The position numbers and the translations under genes were made by a program. 10,769 nucleotides of DNA from COE1 sp964445375 (lineage in GTDB: Bacteria > Bacillota > Clostridia > Lachnospirales > Lachnospiraceae): contig CAYUKO010000129.1 of NCBI GenBank assembly GCA_964445375.1, forward strand, positions 1-10,769, written 5' to 3'. The notes below the pieces were generated by a model that saw only the letters and a list, made by a program, of their open reading frames with translations, had not been told where the DNA came from and searched no databases. Below, in pieces: positions 1 to 5,805 of the stretch (the first letter of the stretch is position 1; each line of letters begins with the position of its first letter).

Positions 1-30
1 AGGTTTTATGCGACCTGCGAGGTGTTTTTT
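1..30 (+). terminator. partial intrinsic terminator of an upstream gene
   Basis: The right arm ACCTGCGAGGTG (13-24) is followed by six T (25-30). The window opens with AGGT (1-4), which can pair with ACCT (13-16) across a short loop. The rest of the left arm would therefore lie just before the window. A small ACCT-GCG-AGGT hairpin wholly inside the window is the alternative. Nothing else of the upstream gene is visible. Confidence 0.55.
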
Positions 31-151
31 GAAAATGCAACTGTCAAACTCCCGGGCTAAAAATGCCCAAACAATGGTATTCTATCATAAACTGTATAGG
101 ATTTTCAACTGTTGTGAGCATAGAAATACAAGGTATTAATAGAAAAGTATA

Positions 152-179
152 TTGTTTTGTGGTAAAATAAGCAGATAAT
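152..179 (+). promoter_or_regulatory. possible promoter for the first gene
   Basis: TTGTTT (152-157) and GATAAT (174-179) are separated by 16 bases. The -10 box matches the sigma-A consensus at 5 of 6 positions and the -35 box at only 3 of 6. It is the best candidate I see in bases 31-280, which otherwise hold AT-rich sequence without a convincing gene. In DNA this AT-rich a chance match is quite possible. Confidence 0.3.
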
Positions 180-240
180 GTGTGAAAGTTGCCAGAATAA
201 GTAGGACTGGTAGTAACAAATAGTACACGGGAAGAGAAAT

Positions 241-261
241 AGGAGGTTAATGTCACTGTGA
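241..261 (+). other. strong Shine-Dalgarno over a three-codon ORF
   Basis: AGGAGG (241-246) is the strongest ribosome binding site before the first gene, yet it lies 34 bases upstream of that gene's ATG. The first ATG after it (250-252) opens a frame that reads Met-Ser-Leu and stops at TGA (259-261), in a different frame from the gene. The gene's own frame has a stop at 248-250 and no ATG, GTG or TTG between there and 281. This could be a leader mini-ORF, the scar of a deleted gene, or a frameshift. Confidence 0.4.
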
Positions 262-280
262 GTGGCAACAAAGCAGAAGT

Positions 281-832
281 ATGTTTGATTATTTAAAGTT
301 TGAGGAAGATTTTAAAAAAACGGTAGAAGAAACAATGCGGAATAAATTGGATAGGAAGGATGATGTGTATATCATGTCAATTCAATATTTCCCTGATATA
401 ACTACTTTTGTCAGATTAATCTGTAATACATATTCTTATCTGAATAAACAAGCAGATGTGTCGAAAGAGAACGATTATATATACTATAAATATTGTGAAG
501 AAGAGTGGGAGATTTGGGACGAATTTGCCGAACTTAGTAAGCGACTAGAAGATTATTCAGAAGAGGTAGATTGTAAATTCAAATTAATGGAAGGCGATGA
601 TATAGATGAGCAATATGAAAAAGAGTATAGAACACACGTGGGAAAGATGATAGAAATTGGGAAACGTGTGGCAAAATGGTTTCGTACAACAGAAACATTT
701 AAACAGTATCCAAATCTTTTAGTGAATTTTTATATGAGAGAGTATTTTAGACCGCAAGAGGATGTAGAAATGTTCAAAGAATTAAATGAAGGAGAAGATT
801 ATACGGAAATAGAAAAATTTTATTTTGGTTAG
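281..832 (+). CDS. hypothetical protein, possibly DUF4303-like
   Basis: This is a complete 183-residue frame beginning MFDYLKFEEDF. It is acidic, rich in Glu, Asp, Tyr and Phe, and has no signal peptide or membrane segment, so it is probably cytoplasmic. The N-terminal layout (a helix, a strand near residues 29-36, an aromatic- and Glu-rich stretch with EEEWEIWDEF around residues 73-82) loosely recalls DUF4303 proteins, some of which occur as immunity proteins of polymorphic toxins. That link is pattern memory only, and no toxin gene is visible. The ATG at 281 is the only start in frame after an upstream stop, but it lacks a good ribosome binding site. Base composition is more AT-rich than in the downstream genes, which may indicate acquisition. 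The next gene starts 35 bases later, so the two may be cotranscribed. Confidence 0.7.
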   Translation: MFDYLKFEEDFKKTVEETMRNKLDRKDDVYIMSIQYFPDITTFVRLICNTYSYLNKQADVSKENDYIYYKYCEEEWEIWDEFAELSKRLEDYSEEVDCKFKLMEGDDIDEQYEKEYRTHVGKMIEIGKRVAKWFRTTETFKQYPNLLVNFYMREYFRPQEDVEMFKELNEGEDYTEIEKFYFG

Positions 833-867
833 GGGCATTGAAAGGAATAAAGTTAGGAGGTATATTC

Positions 868-1803
868 ATGGGACAGACAAAAAAAGCATTTAAAGAGAGA
901 ATCGAACAGAATAGTAAGAATTATAATCCAAAGGATTTATTTGATTTAGAGGCAGCCAGTCAGTTTTTGGGACAGCTGCATGTGAGTTTTGGACTAGCAA
1001 CCATGATGACAAATCGACATGGTGTGATTGTTCAGGTGCATGGAGAATTCGGCGATTTTAAGCCAGATGTTGTGAATAAACCGGGAATCAAGATTCGAGT
1101 AAAAGGACGTACAGTATGTCATATTTATGCAAAGTATGATGCCATAGAAGAAATGCAGCTTGAAGTCGTAAAAACGCTGTTAGATGCATATATTAAGACA
1201 TTGGAGGGTTACAGTGAAAAGTCTTACATCAGCAGTGAACAGGCAGTGTACATAGACGAGCTGGAGCAGGAGCTTGAGAAGGAAGCATATCAGCCTAAAT
1301 ATGATGAGCAGAATGACCCACTTACAGGCGTACTGAATAAGAGCTCCTTTATCAAAAATATGGAGTTGTTGAAGGAACGTGAGGTAGTTCCGACAGCTGT
1401 AATCTGTGTCAATATTAATGACTGGTTATTTGTTCATGACAATTTCGGAGAAGAGGAAAGCGACCGTCTGATTGTAACCGTTGCAGGAATCTTAAAGGAT
1501 TGTGCCGATGAGCAGGCAGTGATAGGAAGAATCGGTGGAGATGCATTTCATGTGATGTTGCCTATGACAGAGGAAGAGGAAGCCAGAGAGTATTGTAGAA
1601 AGGTACAGGAAGCATGTCTTCAATATGAAGATCAGATTCTTGCGCCAAGCGTTGCAATCGGCTGTGTTATGAAGACAAATGTAGATGAGTCTTTTAAGGA
1701 TGTATTTTCGGATGCAGAGTATGCGATGTATGAGGATAAACTGGTGTTGAAAAAGGCGCCTGGATACCGCGAAAGACTGGAAAAAGGATTAAATCTAAAA
1801 TAA
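868..1803 (+). CDS. degenerate GGDEF-domain protein
   Basis: The protein has 311 residues and no membrane segments. The ATG at 868 is chosen because GGAGG lies at 856-860; an in-frame TTG at 838 has no such site. Residues about 25-115 form an unassigned, possibly ligand-binding sensory region. A charged, probably coiled-coil linker spans about 118-148, and a GGDEF fold starts at DPLTG (150-154). Active diguanylate cyclases make cyclic di-GMP from two GTP. Here the key residues differ: the motif reads IGGDAF (222-227), with Ala226 in place of Glu. The metal-binding Asp of the DxD segment is Asn182. The Asn that normally contacts guanine appears to be His. Catalysis is therefore unlikely, and a role as a nucleotide sensor or regulatory partner is more probable. 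No EAL domain is present. The family call is firm; the biological role is unknown. Confidence 0.88.
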   Translation: MGQTKKAFKERIEQNSKNYNPKDLFDLEAASQFLGQLHVSFGLATMMTNRHGVIVQVHGEFGDFKPDVVNKPGIKIRVKGRTVCHIYAKYDAIEEMQLEVVKTLLDAYIKTLEGYSEKSYISSEQAVYIDELEQELEKEAYQPKYDEQNDPLTGVLNKSSFIKNMELLKEREVVPTAVICVNINDWLFVHDNFGEEESDRLIVTVAGILKDCADEQAVIGRIGGDAFHVMLPMTEEEEAREYCRKVQEACLQYEDQILAPSVAIGCVMKTNVDESFKDVFSDAEYAMYEDKLVLKKAPGYRERLEKGLNLK

Positions 1804-1896
1804 TTATTAAGTCAACCAAATACGAAAAATAAGAGAAAAGAAAAGAAAAAATATCAAAAACAAAAGAAAATGAAAGATAATGAGAGCTAAATCTGG

Positions 1897-1925
1897 TTGC
1901 AGAACTGTAAGGAAAAAATTATTAT
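1897..1925 (+). promoter_or_regulatory. sigma-A-type promoter of groES-groEL
   Basis: TTGCAG (1897-1902), a 17-base spacer and TATTAT (1920-1925) lie just upstream of the CIRCE element. Transcription would begin near 1932, so the operator covers the start point, the usual HrcA-controlled arrangement. The preceding stretch 1804-1896 is strikingly A-rich with no gene and no clear terminator. It could act as an UP element, which is inference. Confidence 0.65.
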
Positions 1926-1933
1926 ATGTTCTG

Positions 1934-1960
1934 TTAGCACTCAAAAGAAAAGAGTGCTAA
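1934..1960 (+). promoter_or_regulatory. CIRCE operator for the HrcA repressor
   Basis: TTAGCACTC (1934-1942) and GAGTGCTAA (1952-1960) are separated by exactly 9 bases. Both half-sites match the CIRCE consensus without a mismatch. In Gram-positive bacteria HrcA binds this element and represses chaperone operons until heat or misfolded protein titrates GroEL. The element lies about 85 bases before groES. No hrcA gene is present in the window. Confidence 0.97.
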
Positions 1961-2045
1961 TGATAGACAAAAGGCAAACTTGCAGTTCATCGGTTGAGCC
2001 GGGGAGTGCATCAGGTTATATATCATTTATAAGGAGGCTATTATC

Positions 2046-2330
2046 ATGAAGTTAGTACCATTAGGTGACAGAGTCGTATTAAAGCAGTTAGTTGCAGAGG
2101 AAACAACAAAATCCGGTATTGTTTTACCAGGACAGAATAAAGAGAAGCCACAGCAGGCAGAAGTTATTGCAGTAGGACCAGGCGGAGTTGTTGATGGCAA
2201 GGAAGTAAAGATGGAAGTTAAGGTTGGAGATCAGGTAATTTACTCCAAGTACTCAGGAACAGAAGTAAAGATTGAAGATGTGGAATACATCATTGTTAGA
2301 CAGAATGACATTTTAGCAGTTATCCAGTAA
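2046..2330 (+). CDS. groES: co-chaperonin GroES
   Basis: This is a complete 94-residue 10-kDa chaperonin, the normal family length. GroES forms the heptameric lid that closes the GroEL folding chamber in the cytoplasm. The N-terminal MKLVPLGDRVVLK, the mobile loop around residues 17-36 (EETTKSGIVLPGQ), the VGPGG turn and the C-terminal strand ending NDILAVIQ are all typical. AAGGAGG at 2031-2037, 8 bases before the ATG, fixes the start. It is the first gene after the promoter and CIRCE operator, and groEL follows 112 bases later. Heat-shock derepression through HrcA is expected. The stop codon lies in the loop of a perfect hairpin, which is unusual. Confidence 0.98.
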   Translation: MKLVPLGDRVVLKQLVAEETTKSGIVLPGQNKEKPQQAEVIAVGPGGVVDGKEVKMEVKVGDQVIYSKYSGTEVKIEDVEYIIVRQNDILAVIQ

Positions 2331-2341
2331 ACTGGATAACT
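2318..2341 (+). other. perfect hairpin with the groES stop codon in its loop
   Basis: AGTTATCCAG (2318-2327) and CTGGATAACT (2332-2341) are exact complements around the four-base loop TAAA, whose first three bases are the groES stop codon. No T-run follows, so this is not an ordinary intrinsic terminator. A role in mRNA stability, processing or in setting the groES to groEL ratio is inferred. Confidence 0.65.
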
Positions 2342-2347
2342 ACAGAT

Positions 2348-2408
2348 GGCCATTCGGCCGTGAATACCGTAAGGTTGAATAAAGGATGCACGTAATTGAA
2401 TACGTGCA
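2348..2408 (+). other. two further hairpins in the groES-groEL spacer
   Basis: A short GGCC-ATTC-GGCC hairpin occupies 2348-2359. A perfect 8-bp stem, TGCACGTA (2387-2394) with TACGTGCA (2401-2408) around a 6-base loop, follows about 20 bases before the groEL ribosome binding site. Neither has a T-run. Together with the hairpin at the groES stop, most of the 112-base spacer can fold. I infer an RNA processing or protection element rather than a terminator. Confidence 0.55.
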
Positions 2409-2442
2409 CTAAAGAATTAGAATAGATTTGGAGGAATAAGTC

Positions 2443-4068
2443 ATGGCAAAGGAAATCAAATATGGTGCAGAGGCACGTAAGGCTTTAGAAGCTGGTGTAA
2501 ATAAGTTAGCAGATACTGTAAGTGTTACAATCGGACCAAAAGGAAGAAATGTAGTATTAGATAAGTCCTTTGGTGCTCCACTCATCACAAATGATGGTGT
2601 AACTATCGCAAAGGAAATCGAGTTAGAGGATGCTTTCGAGAACATGGGCGCACAGCTTGTTAAGGAAGTTGCTACAAAGACAAATGATGTTGCTGGTGAT
2701 GGTACTACAACAGCTACTGTTCTTGCTCAGGCAATGATCAACGAAGGTATGAAGAACCTGGCAGCAGGTGCTAACCCAATCGTTTTAAGAAAGGGTATGA
2801 AGAAGGCAACTGATACAGCAGTTGAAGCAATCAAGGCTATGAGCTCTAAGGTTAACGGCAAAGAGCATATCGCAAAGGTTGCAACAATCTCTGCTGGTGA
2901 TGAGACAGTAGGTGCTATGGTAGCAGATGCTATGGAAAAGGTATCCGGTGATGGTGTTATCACAATCGAAGAGTCAAAGACTATGATGACAGAGCTTGAC
3001 TTAGTAGAGGGTATGCAGTTTGATAGAGGATACGTATCTGCATACATGGCAACAGATATGGATAAGATGGAAGCAAATCTTGACAATCCATACATCTTAA
3101 TTACAGATAAGAAGATTTCTAACATTCAGGAAATCCTTCCATTATTAGAGCAGGTTGTACAGTCTGGCGCTAAGTTATTGATCATCGCTGAGGATGTTGA
3201 AGGTGAGGCTCTTACAACATTAATCGTTAATAAGTTACGTGGTACTTTCAATGTTGTTGCTGTTAAGGCTCCGGGATATGGCGACAGAAGAAAGGCTATG
3301 CTTGAAGATATCGCAATCCTTACAGGTGGTCAGGTAATCAGCGAAGAGCTCGGTCTTGACTTAAAGGAAGCTACTTTAGAGCAGTGCGGACGTGCAAAGT
3401 CTGTTAAGGTTCAGAAGGAGAACACAATCATCGTTGATGGTGAAGGTGACAAGGCTAAGATTGAAGCAAGAGTTGCTCAGATTAAGAAGCAGGTTGAGGA
3501 AACAACATCTGATTTCGATAAGGAAAAATTACAGGAGAGACTTGCTAAGCTTGCTGGTGGTGTAGCTGTTATCCGTGTAGGTGCTGCGACAGAAACAGAA
3601 ATGAAGGAAGCTAAGCTTCGTATGGAAGATGCTTTAAATGCAACAAGAGCTGCTGTAGAAGAAGGTATCGTATCTGGTGGTGGTTCTGCATACATCCATG
3701 CATCCAAGGAAGTTGTTAAGCTTGTGGAAAGCTTAGAGGGTGATGAGAAGACAGGTGCTAAGATTGTATTAAAGGCACTTGAGGCTCCATTATTCAAGAT
3801 TGCTTCTAACGCTGGTCTTGAAGGAAGTGTTATCATCAACAAGGTTAAGGAATCAGAAGTTGGATTCGGATTTGATGCATACAAGGAAGAGTATGTAAAC
3901 ATGGTAGAGGCTGGTATTCTTGATCCAGCTAAGGTTACAAGAAGTGCTTTACAGAACGCATGCAGCGTTGCAAGTACTTTACTTACAACAGAATCTGTTG
4001 TTGCTACAATCAAGGAAGATGTTCCGGCAATGCCAGCAGGCGGTGCAGGAATGGGCGGAATGATGTAA
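2443..4068 (+). CDS. groEL: chaperonin GroEL
   Basis: This is a complete 541-residue 60-kDa chaperonin. GroEL forms a double heptameric ring that encloses unfolded proteins and uses ATP and GroES to fold them. Visible landmarks are the nucleotide-binding IGPKGRN (30-36), DGTTT (86-90, with the catalytic-region Asp86), the second ATP-site Asp396 in EDALNATRAAVEEG, the GGG that follows it, and a C-terminal tail rich in Gly and Met (GGAGMGGMM). The length and all motifs look intact. GGAGG (2430-2434) lies 8 bases before the ATG. Codon choice is noticeably more biased than in the neighbouring regulators (frequent GCT, GGT, AAG and GTT), as expected for a very highly expressed gene. It is cotranscribed with groES under the CIRCE operator and ends before a strong terminator. 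Long open frames on the opposite strand here are by-products of this codon bias. Confidence 0.99.
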   Translation: MAKEIKYGAEARKALEAGVNKLADTVSVTIGPKGRNVVLDKSFGAPLITNDGVTIAKEIELEDAFENMGAQLVKEVATKTNDVAGDGTTTATVLAQAMINEGMKNLAAGANPIVLRKGMKKATDTAVEAIKAMSSKVNGKEHIAKVATISAGDETVGAMVADAMEKVSGDGVITIEESKTMMTELDLVEGMQFDRGYVSAYMATDMDKMEANLDNPYILITDKKISNIQEILPLLEQVVQSGAKLLIIAEDVEGEALTTLIVNKLRGTFNVVAVKAPGYGDRRKAMLEDIAILTGGQVISEELGLDLKEATLEQCGRAKSVKVQKENTIIVDGEGDKAKIEARVAQIKKQVEETTSDFDKEKLQERLAKLAGGVAVIRVGAATETEMKEAKLRMEDALNATRAAVEEGIVSGGGSAYIHASKEVVKLVESLEGDEKTGAKIVLKALEAPLFKIASNAGLEGSVIINKVKESEVGFGFDAYKEEYVNMVEAGILDPAKVTRSALQNACSVASTLLTTESVVATIKEDVPAMPAGGAGMGGMM

Positions 4069-4091
4069 TTCATTTCGGGAAAGATAGTTAT

Positions 4092-4122
4092 AAGGACTGT
4101 GCATAAATGTGCAGTCCTTTTT
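4092..4122 (+). terminator. intrinsic terminator of groES-groEL
   Basis: AAGGACTGTGCA (4092-4103) pairs with TGTGCAGTCCTT (4108-4119) around TAAA as a 12-bp stem with two G-U pairs, and the T-run extends to 4122. It lies 24 bases after the groEL stop. Only 35 bases separate it from the next gene. Confidence 0.88.
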
Positions 4123-4157
4123 CTGTACACTTTATGCTTAAGGAAAAGGATTGGTAT

Positions 4158-4832
4158 ATGGACAAGAGGTTATTGCAGAATAAATTATTTCAGGATGTTT
4201 GCGAGGAAGAAATAAAGGAAATGCTTGCCTGTGCAAAAGCGCAGGAAAAAGAATATATGGCAGAGGATTATATTTTCAGGCAGGAACAAAAGCCATCTAA
4301 GTTATTTCTGGTGCTGGAAGGAAGTGTCATGATTGCCAAGGATTTTGCATCCGGCAAGCGGGATGTCCTTTTTCTGGTAGAAGAGGGGGAAGTATTTGGC
4401 GAAATGTTCTTGTTTTCAGATACGGAAAGCTATTGGTATGATGCCATTGCTCAGGGAAAGGTAAGGACATTGGAAATACCGTGGAGCTTTTTTTATAGCT
4501 TTTGTCAGAATGCCTGTAAGCATCATCAAAGGATTACAAGGAATATGTTAGAGATTCAATCGGAAAAGAATTTCTTTATGACAAGAAAGCTGCATCTGCT
4601 TTCAGGAACCACATTAAGAGAGCGGATTGCGATATGGCTTGTGGAACAAAAGGCAGAAAATGAAATAATCCGATTGCATATGAAGCGGGAAGCTTTTGCA
4701 GATTTTCTGGGGACAACAAGGCCTTCTTTATCAAGAGAATTGATGAAGCTACAGCAGGAAGGTCTGATAGAAGTCGGTAAGAATCAGATTAAAATTGTGG
4801 ACAGAAGCGAATTGGAGGCAATGTGCGGATAA
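4158..4832 (+). CDS. Crp/Fnr-family transcriptional regulator
   Basis: The protein has 224 residues: a cyclic-nucleotide-binding-like beta-roll (about 1-115), a dimerisation helix (about 118-145) and a Crp-type winged helix-turn-helix (about 152-224). The recognition helix TTRPSLSREL (186-195) is typical of the family. The cAMP-binding Arg-Ser pair of true CRP is not visible in the phosphate-cassette segment (GEVFGEMFLFSDTESYWYD), so cAMP is an unlikely ligand. Five scattered cysteines (15, 25, 116, 120, 223) do not form the N-terminal cluster of classical FNR. The ATG at 4158 is chosen for AAGGA at 4146-4150; an earlier in-frame ATG at 4107 lies inside the terminator and would have no ribosome binding site. 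The position directly upstream of grcA and of a palindromic site suggests that it controls that gene. Its own promoter is not evident, so read-through from groEL is possible. The effector is unknown. Confidence 0.9.
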   Translation: MDKRLLQNKLFQDVCEEEIKEMLACAKAQEKEYMAEDYIFRQEQKPSKLFLVLEGSVMIAKDFASGKRDVLFLVEEGEVFGEMFLFSDTESYWYDAIAQGKVRTLEIPWSFFYSFCQNACKHHQRITRNMLEIQSEKNFFMTRKLHLLSGTTLRERIAIWLVEQKAENEIIRLHMKREAFADFLGTTRPSLSRELMKLQQEGLIEVGKNQIKIVDRSELEAMCG

Positions 4833-4842
4833 GGTACAATTA

Positions 4843-4854
4843 TTTGTATACAAA
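4843..4854 (+). promoter_or_regulatory. perfect palindrome, possible second regulator site
   Basis: TTTGTATACAAA is a perfect 12-base palindrome just after the Crp/Fnr stop codon. Its centre is 23 bases upstream of the centre of the next palindrome and falls at about -64.5 relative to the predicted grcA start. Its sequence differs from that second site. In AT-rich DNA it could be chance. Confidence 0.3.
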
Positions 4855-4864
4855 ATTTTAAAAT

Positions 4865-4878
4865 GTAACAAATGTTAC
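4865..4878 (+). promoter_or_regulatory. candidate Crp/Fnr operator upstream of grcA
   Basis: GTAACA-AA-TGTTAC is a perfect inverted repeat with a two-base centre, a size and symmetry suited to a Crp/Fnr dimer. Its centre (4871.5) falls exactly at -41.5 relative to the start predicted from the downstream -10 box, the classical class II activator position. The adjacent gene encodes such a regulator, but which protein binds is inferred. Confidence 0.65.
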
Positions 4879-4900
4879 CGAAATACAAATAGAAAAGCAT

Positions 4901-4906
4901 TATACT
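4901..4906 (+). promoter_or_regulatory. -10 box of the grcA promoter
   Basis: TATACT matches the -10 consensus at 5 of 6 positions and predicts a start near 4913. The bases 17 upstream (CCGAAA, 4878-4883) are a poor -35 box. That fits an activator-dependent promoter served by the palindrome at 4865-4878. Confidence 0.6.
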
Positions 4907-4950
4907 AAAATCACAAAAAGGAAATGTCTTTGATAGAGGAGGATTTTAAT

Positions 4951-5193
4951 ATGATGGAGAATACACAGCAGGTTGATAATTTGGTAAATCTTTTAGATGG
5001 TTACGCAACAAAAGGGGGACATCATCTGAATGTCAATGTTTTAAATCGAGATACACTTCTGGATGCACAGAAGAATCCGGAAAAGTATCCACAGCTTACA
5101 ATTCGAGTATCTGGCTATGCCGTTAATTTCATTAAGTTGACACCGGAACAGCAGACAGATGTTATTGCAAGAACCTTTCATGAGAACTTATAA
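4951..5193 (+). CDS. grcA: stand-alone glycyl-radical protein, GrcA-like
   Basis: The 80-residue protein corresponds to the C-terminal glycyl-radical domain of pyruvate formate-lyase. It has GGHHLNVNVLNRDTLLDAQ (22-40) and then YPQLTIRVSGYAV (46-58), with Gly55 at the radical position, ending in DVIARTFHENL. In E. coli, YfiD/GrcA carries this domain and restores pyruvate formate-lyase whose radical-bearing tail was cut by oxygen. The same role is likely here. This version lacks the roughly 45-residue N-terminal extension of E. coli GrcA and is close to a minimal domain. The ATG at 4951 is chosen because GAGGAGG lies at 4936-4942; an in-frame ATG at 4924 is only about 11 bases after the predicted transcript start and has no ribosome binding site. 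The gene is monocistronic, with its own promoter and terminator, next to a Crp/Fnr gene. The lyase and its activase are not in the window. Confidence 0.93.
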   Translation: MMENTQQVDNLVNLLDGYATKGGHHLNVNVLNRDTLLDAQKNPEKYPQLTIRVSGYAVNFIKLTPEQQTDVIARTFHENL

Positions 5194-5200
5194 AGTGTTA

Positions 5201-5227
5201 AAAAGTGCAGAAAAACTGCACTTTTTT
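5201..5227 (+). terminator. intrinsic terminator of grcA
   Basis: AAAAGTGCAG (5201-5210) and CTGCACTTTT (5216-5225) form a 10-bp stem around five A, followed by T to 5227. It lies directly after the grcA stop. The A-run before and T-run after the stem could make it work in both directions. Confidence 0.9.
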
Positions 5228-5282
5228 CATGTCAAAATAGTATCTATTCAATACGAAAATCACTTCATTCGCGCAAAAAACG

Positions 5283-5311
5283 TTGTAGTAAATCGAAATA
5301 TGCAGTATGAT
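5283..5311 (+). promoter_or_regulatory. promoter of the nfeD-SPFH operon
   Basis: TTGTAG (5283-5288), a 17-base spacer and TATGAT (5306-5311, 5 of 6 consensus) lie about 50 bases before the NfeD start and after the grcA terminator. Transcription would begin near 5318. No operator is obvious. Confidence 0.55.
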
Positions 5312-5358
5312 AAGGATGCATCAAGAAATTGAGAGAACGAAGAAAGGAGGGGACTAGA

Positions 5359-5805
5359 ATGGATGCAATGGTTTGGTTGGCAGTGATGATTATCCTGATT
5401 GTCATTGAGATTATAACGGTTGGATTAACAACAATCTGGTTTGCAGGAGGAGCAATTGTTGCAATGATTGTATCAGCACTTGGTGGTGGTACTGTGTTAC
5501 AGATATCGATGTTCCTGGCAGTATCTTTTGTATTAGTGGTATTTACAAGACCTATTGCTTTGAAGTACATAACATCCAAAAGAGTGAAAACCAATTATGA
5601 GGGCATTATCGGAAAGATAGTAAGAATCACTCAGGATGTAGATAATATCAATGGAACCGGATGTGCCGTTGTAAATGGACAGGAATGGACCGTCAGAGCA
5701 GCAGATGATGATAGCAAGATTGCAACGGGAAGCCTTGCAAAGGTTGTAAACATTTCAGGAGTAAAATTAATTGTTGAACAGTATGAGGAGGAGATGACAG
5801 TATGA
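5359..5805 (+). CDS. short NfeD-family membrane protein
   Basis: The protein has 148 residues. Three hydrophobic segments fill about residues 3-75, separated by short Gly-rich turns. A soluble C-terminal domain (about 78-143) shows the NfeD OB-fold pattern: YEGIIGKIVRI, then GCAVVNGQEWTVRAADD, then GSLAKVVNISGVKLIVE. There is no ClpP-like protease part, so this is the short NfeD type. Such proteins pair with SPFH proteins in membrane microdomains and are thought to modulate their assembly. The start at 5359 has AAAGGAGG at 5343-5350; an in-frame ATG at 5329 lies upstream of that site and is rejected. The stop overlaps the start of the SPFH gene as ATGA, and GAGGAGGAG for the next gene lies inside this coding region, so translation is coupled. 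Topology is inferred from hydrophobicity. Confidence 0.9.
   Translation: MDAMVWLAVMIILIVIEIITVGLTTIWFAGGAIVAMIVSALGGGTVLQISMFLAVSFVLVVFTRPIALKYITSKRVKTNYEGIIGKIVRITQDVDNINGTGCAVVNGQEWTVRAADDDSKIATGSLAKVVNISGVKLIVEQYEEEMTV

Noticed and set aside
838..868. Earlier TTG start for the GGDEF protein
   Set aside because: GGAGG at 856-860 is correctly spaced for the ATG at 868, while nothing comparable precedes the TTG.
868..1803. Active diguanylate cyclase
   Set aside because: The signature Glu, a metal-binding Asp and the guanine-contacting Asn are all replaced.
1804..1896. Small gene in the A-rich stretch before groES
   Set aside because: No start codon with a ribosome binding site and no sustained frame; the sequence is low-complexity A-rich.
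3477..4130. Long open frame on the minus strand opposite groEL
   Set aside because: It mirrors the strong codon bias of groEL, has no ribosome binding site and encodes low-complexity Ser/Ala/Thr-rich protein.
4865..4878. NtcA-type site (GTA-N8-TAC)
   Set aside because: The sequence fits that pattern formally, but NtcA is a cyanobacterial regulator. A site for the adjacent Crp/Fnr protein is more economical.
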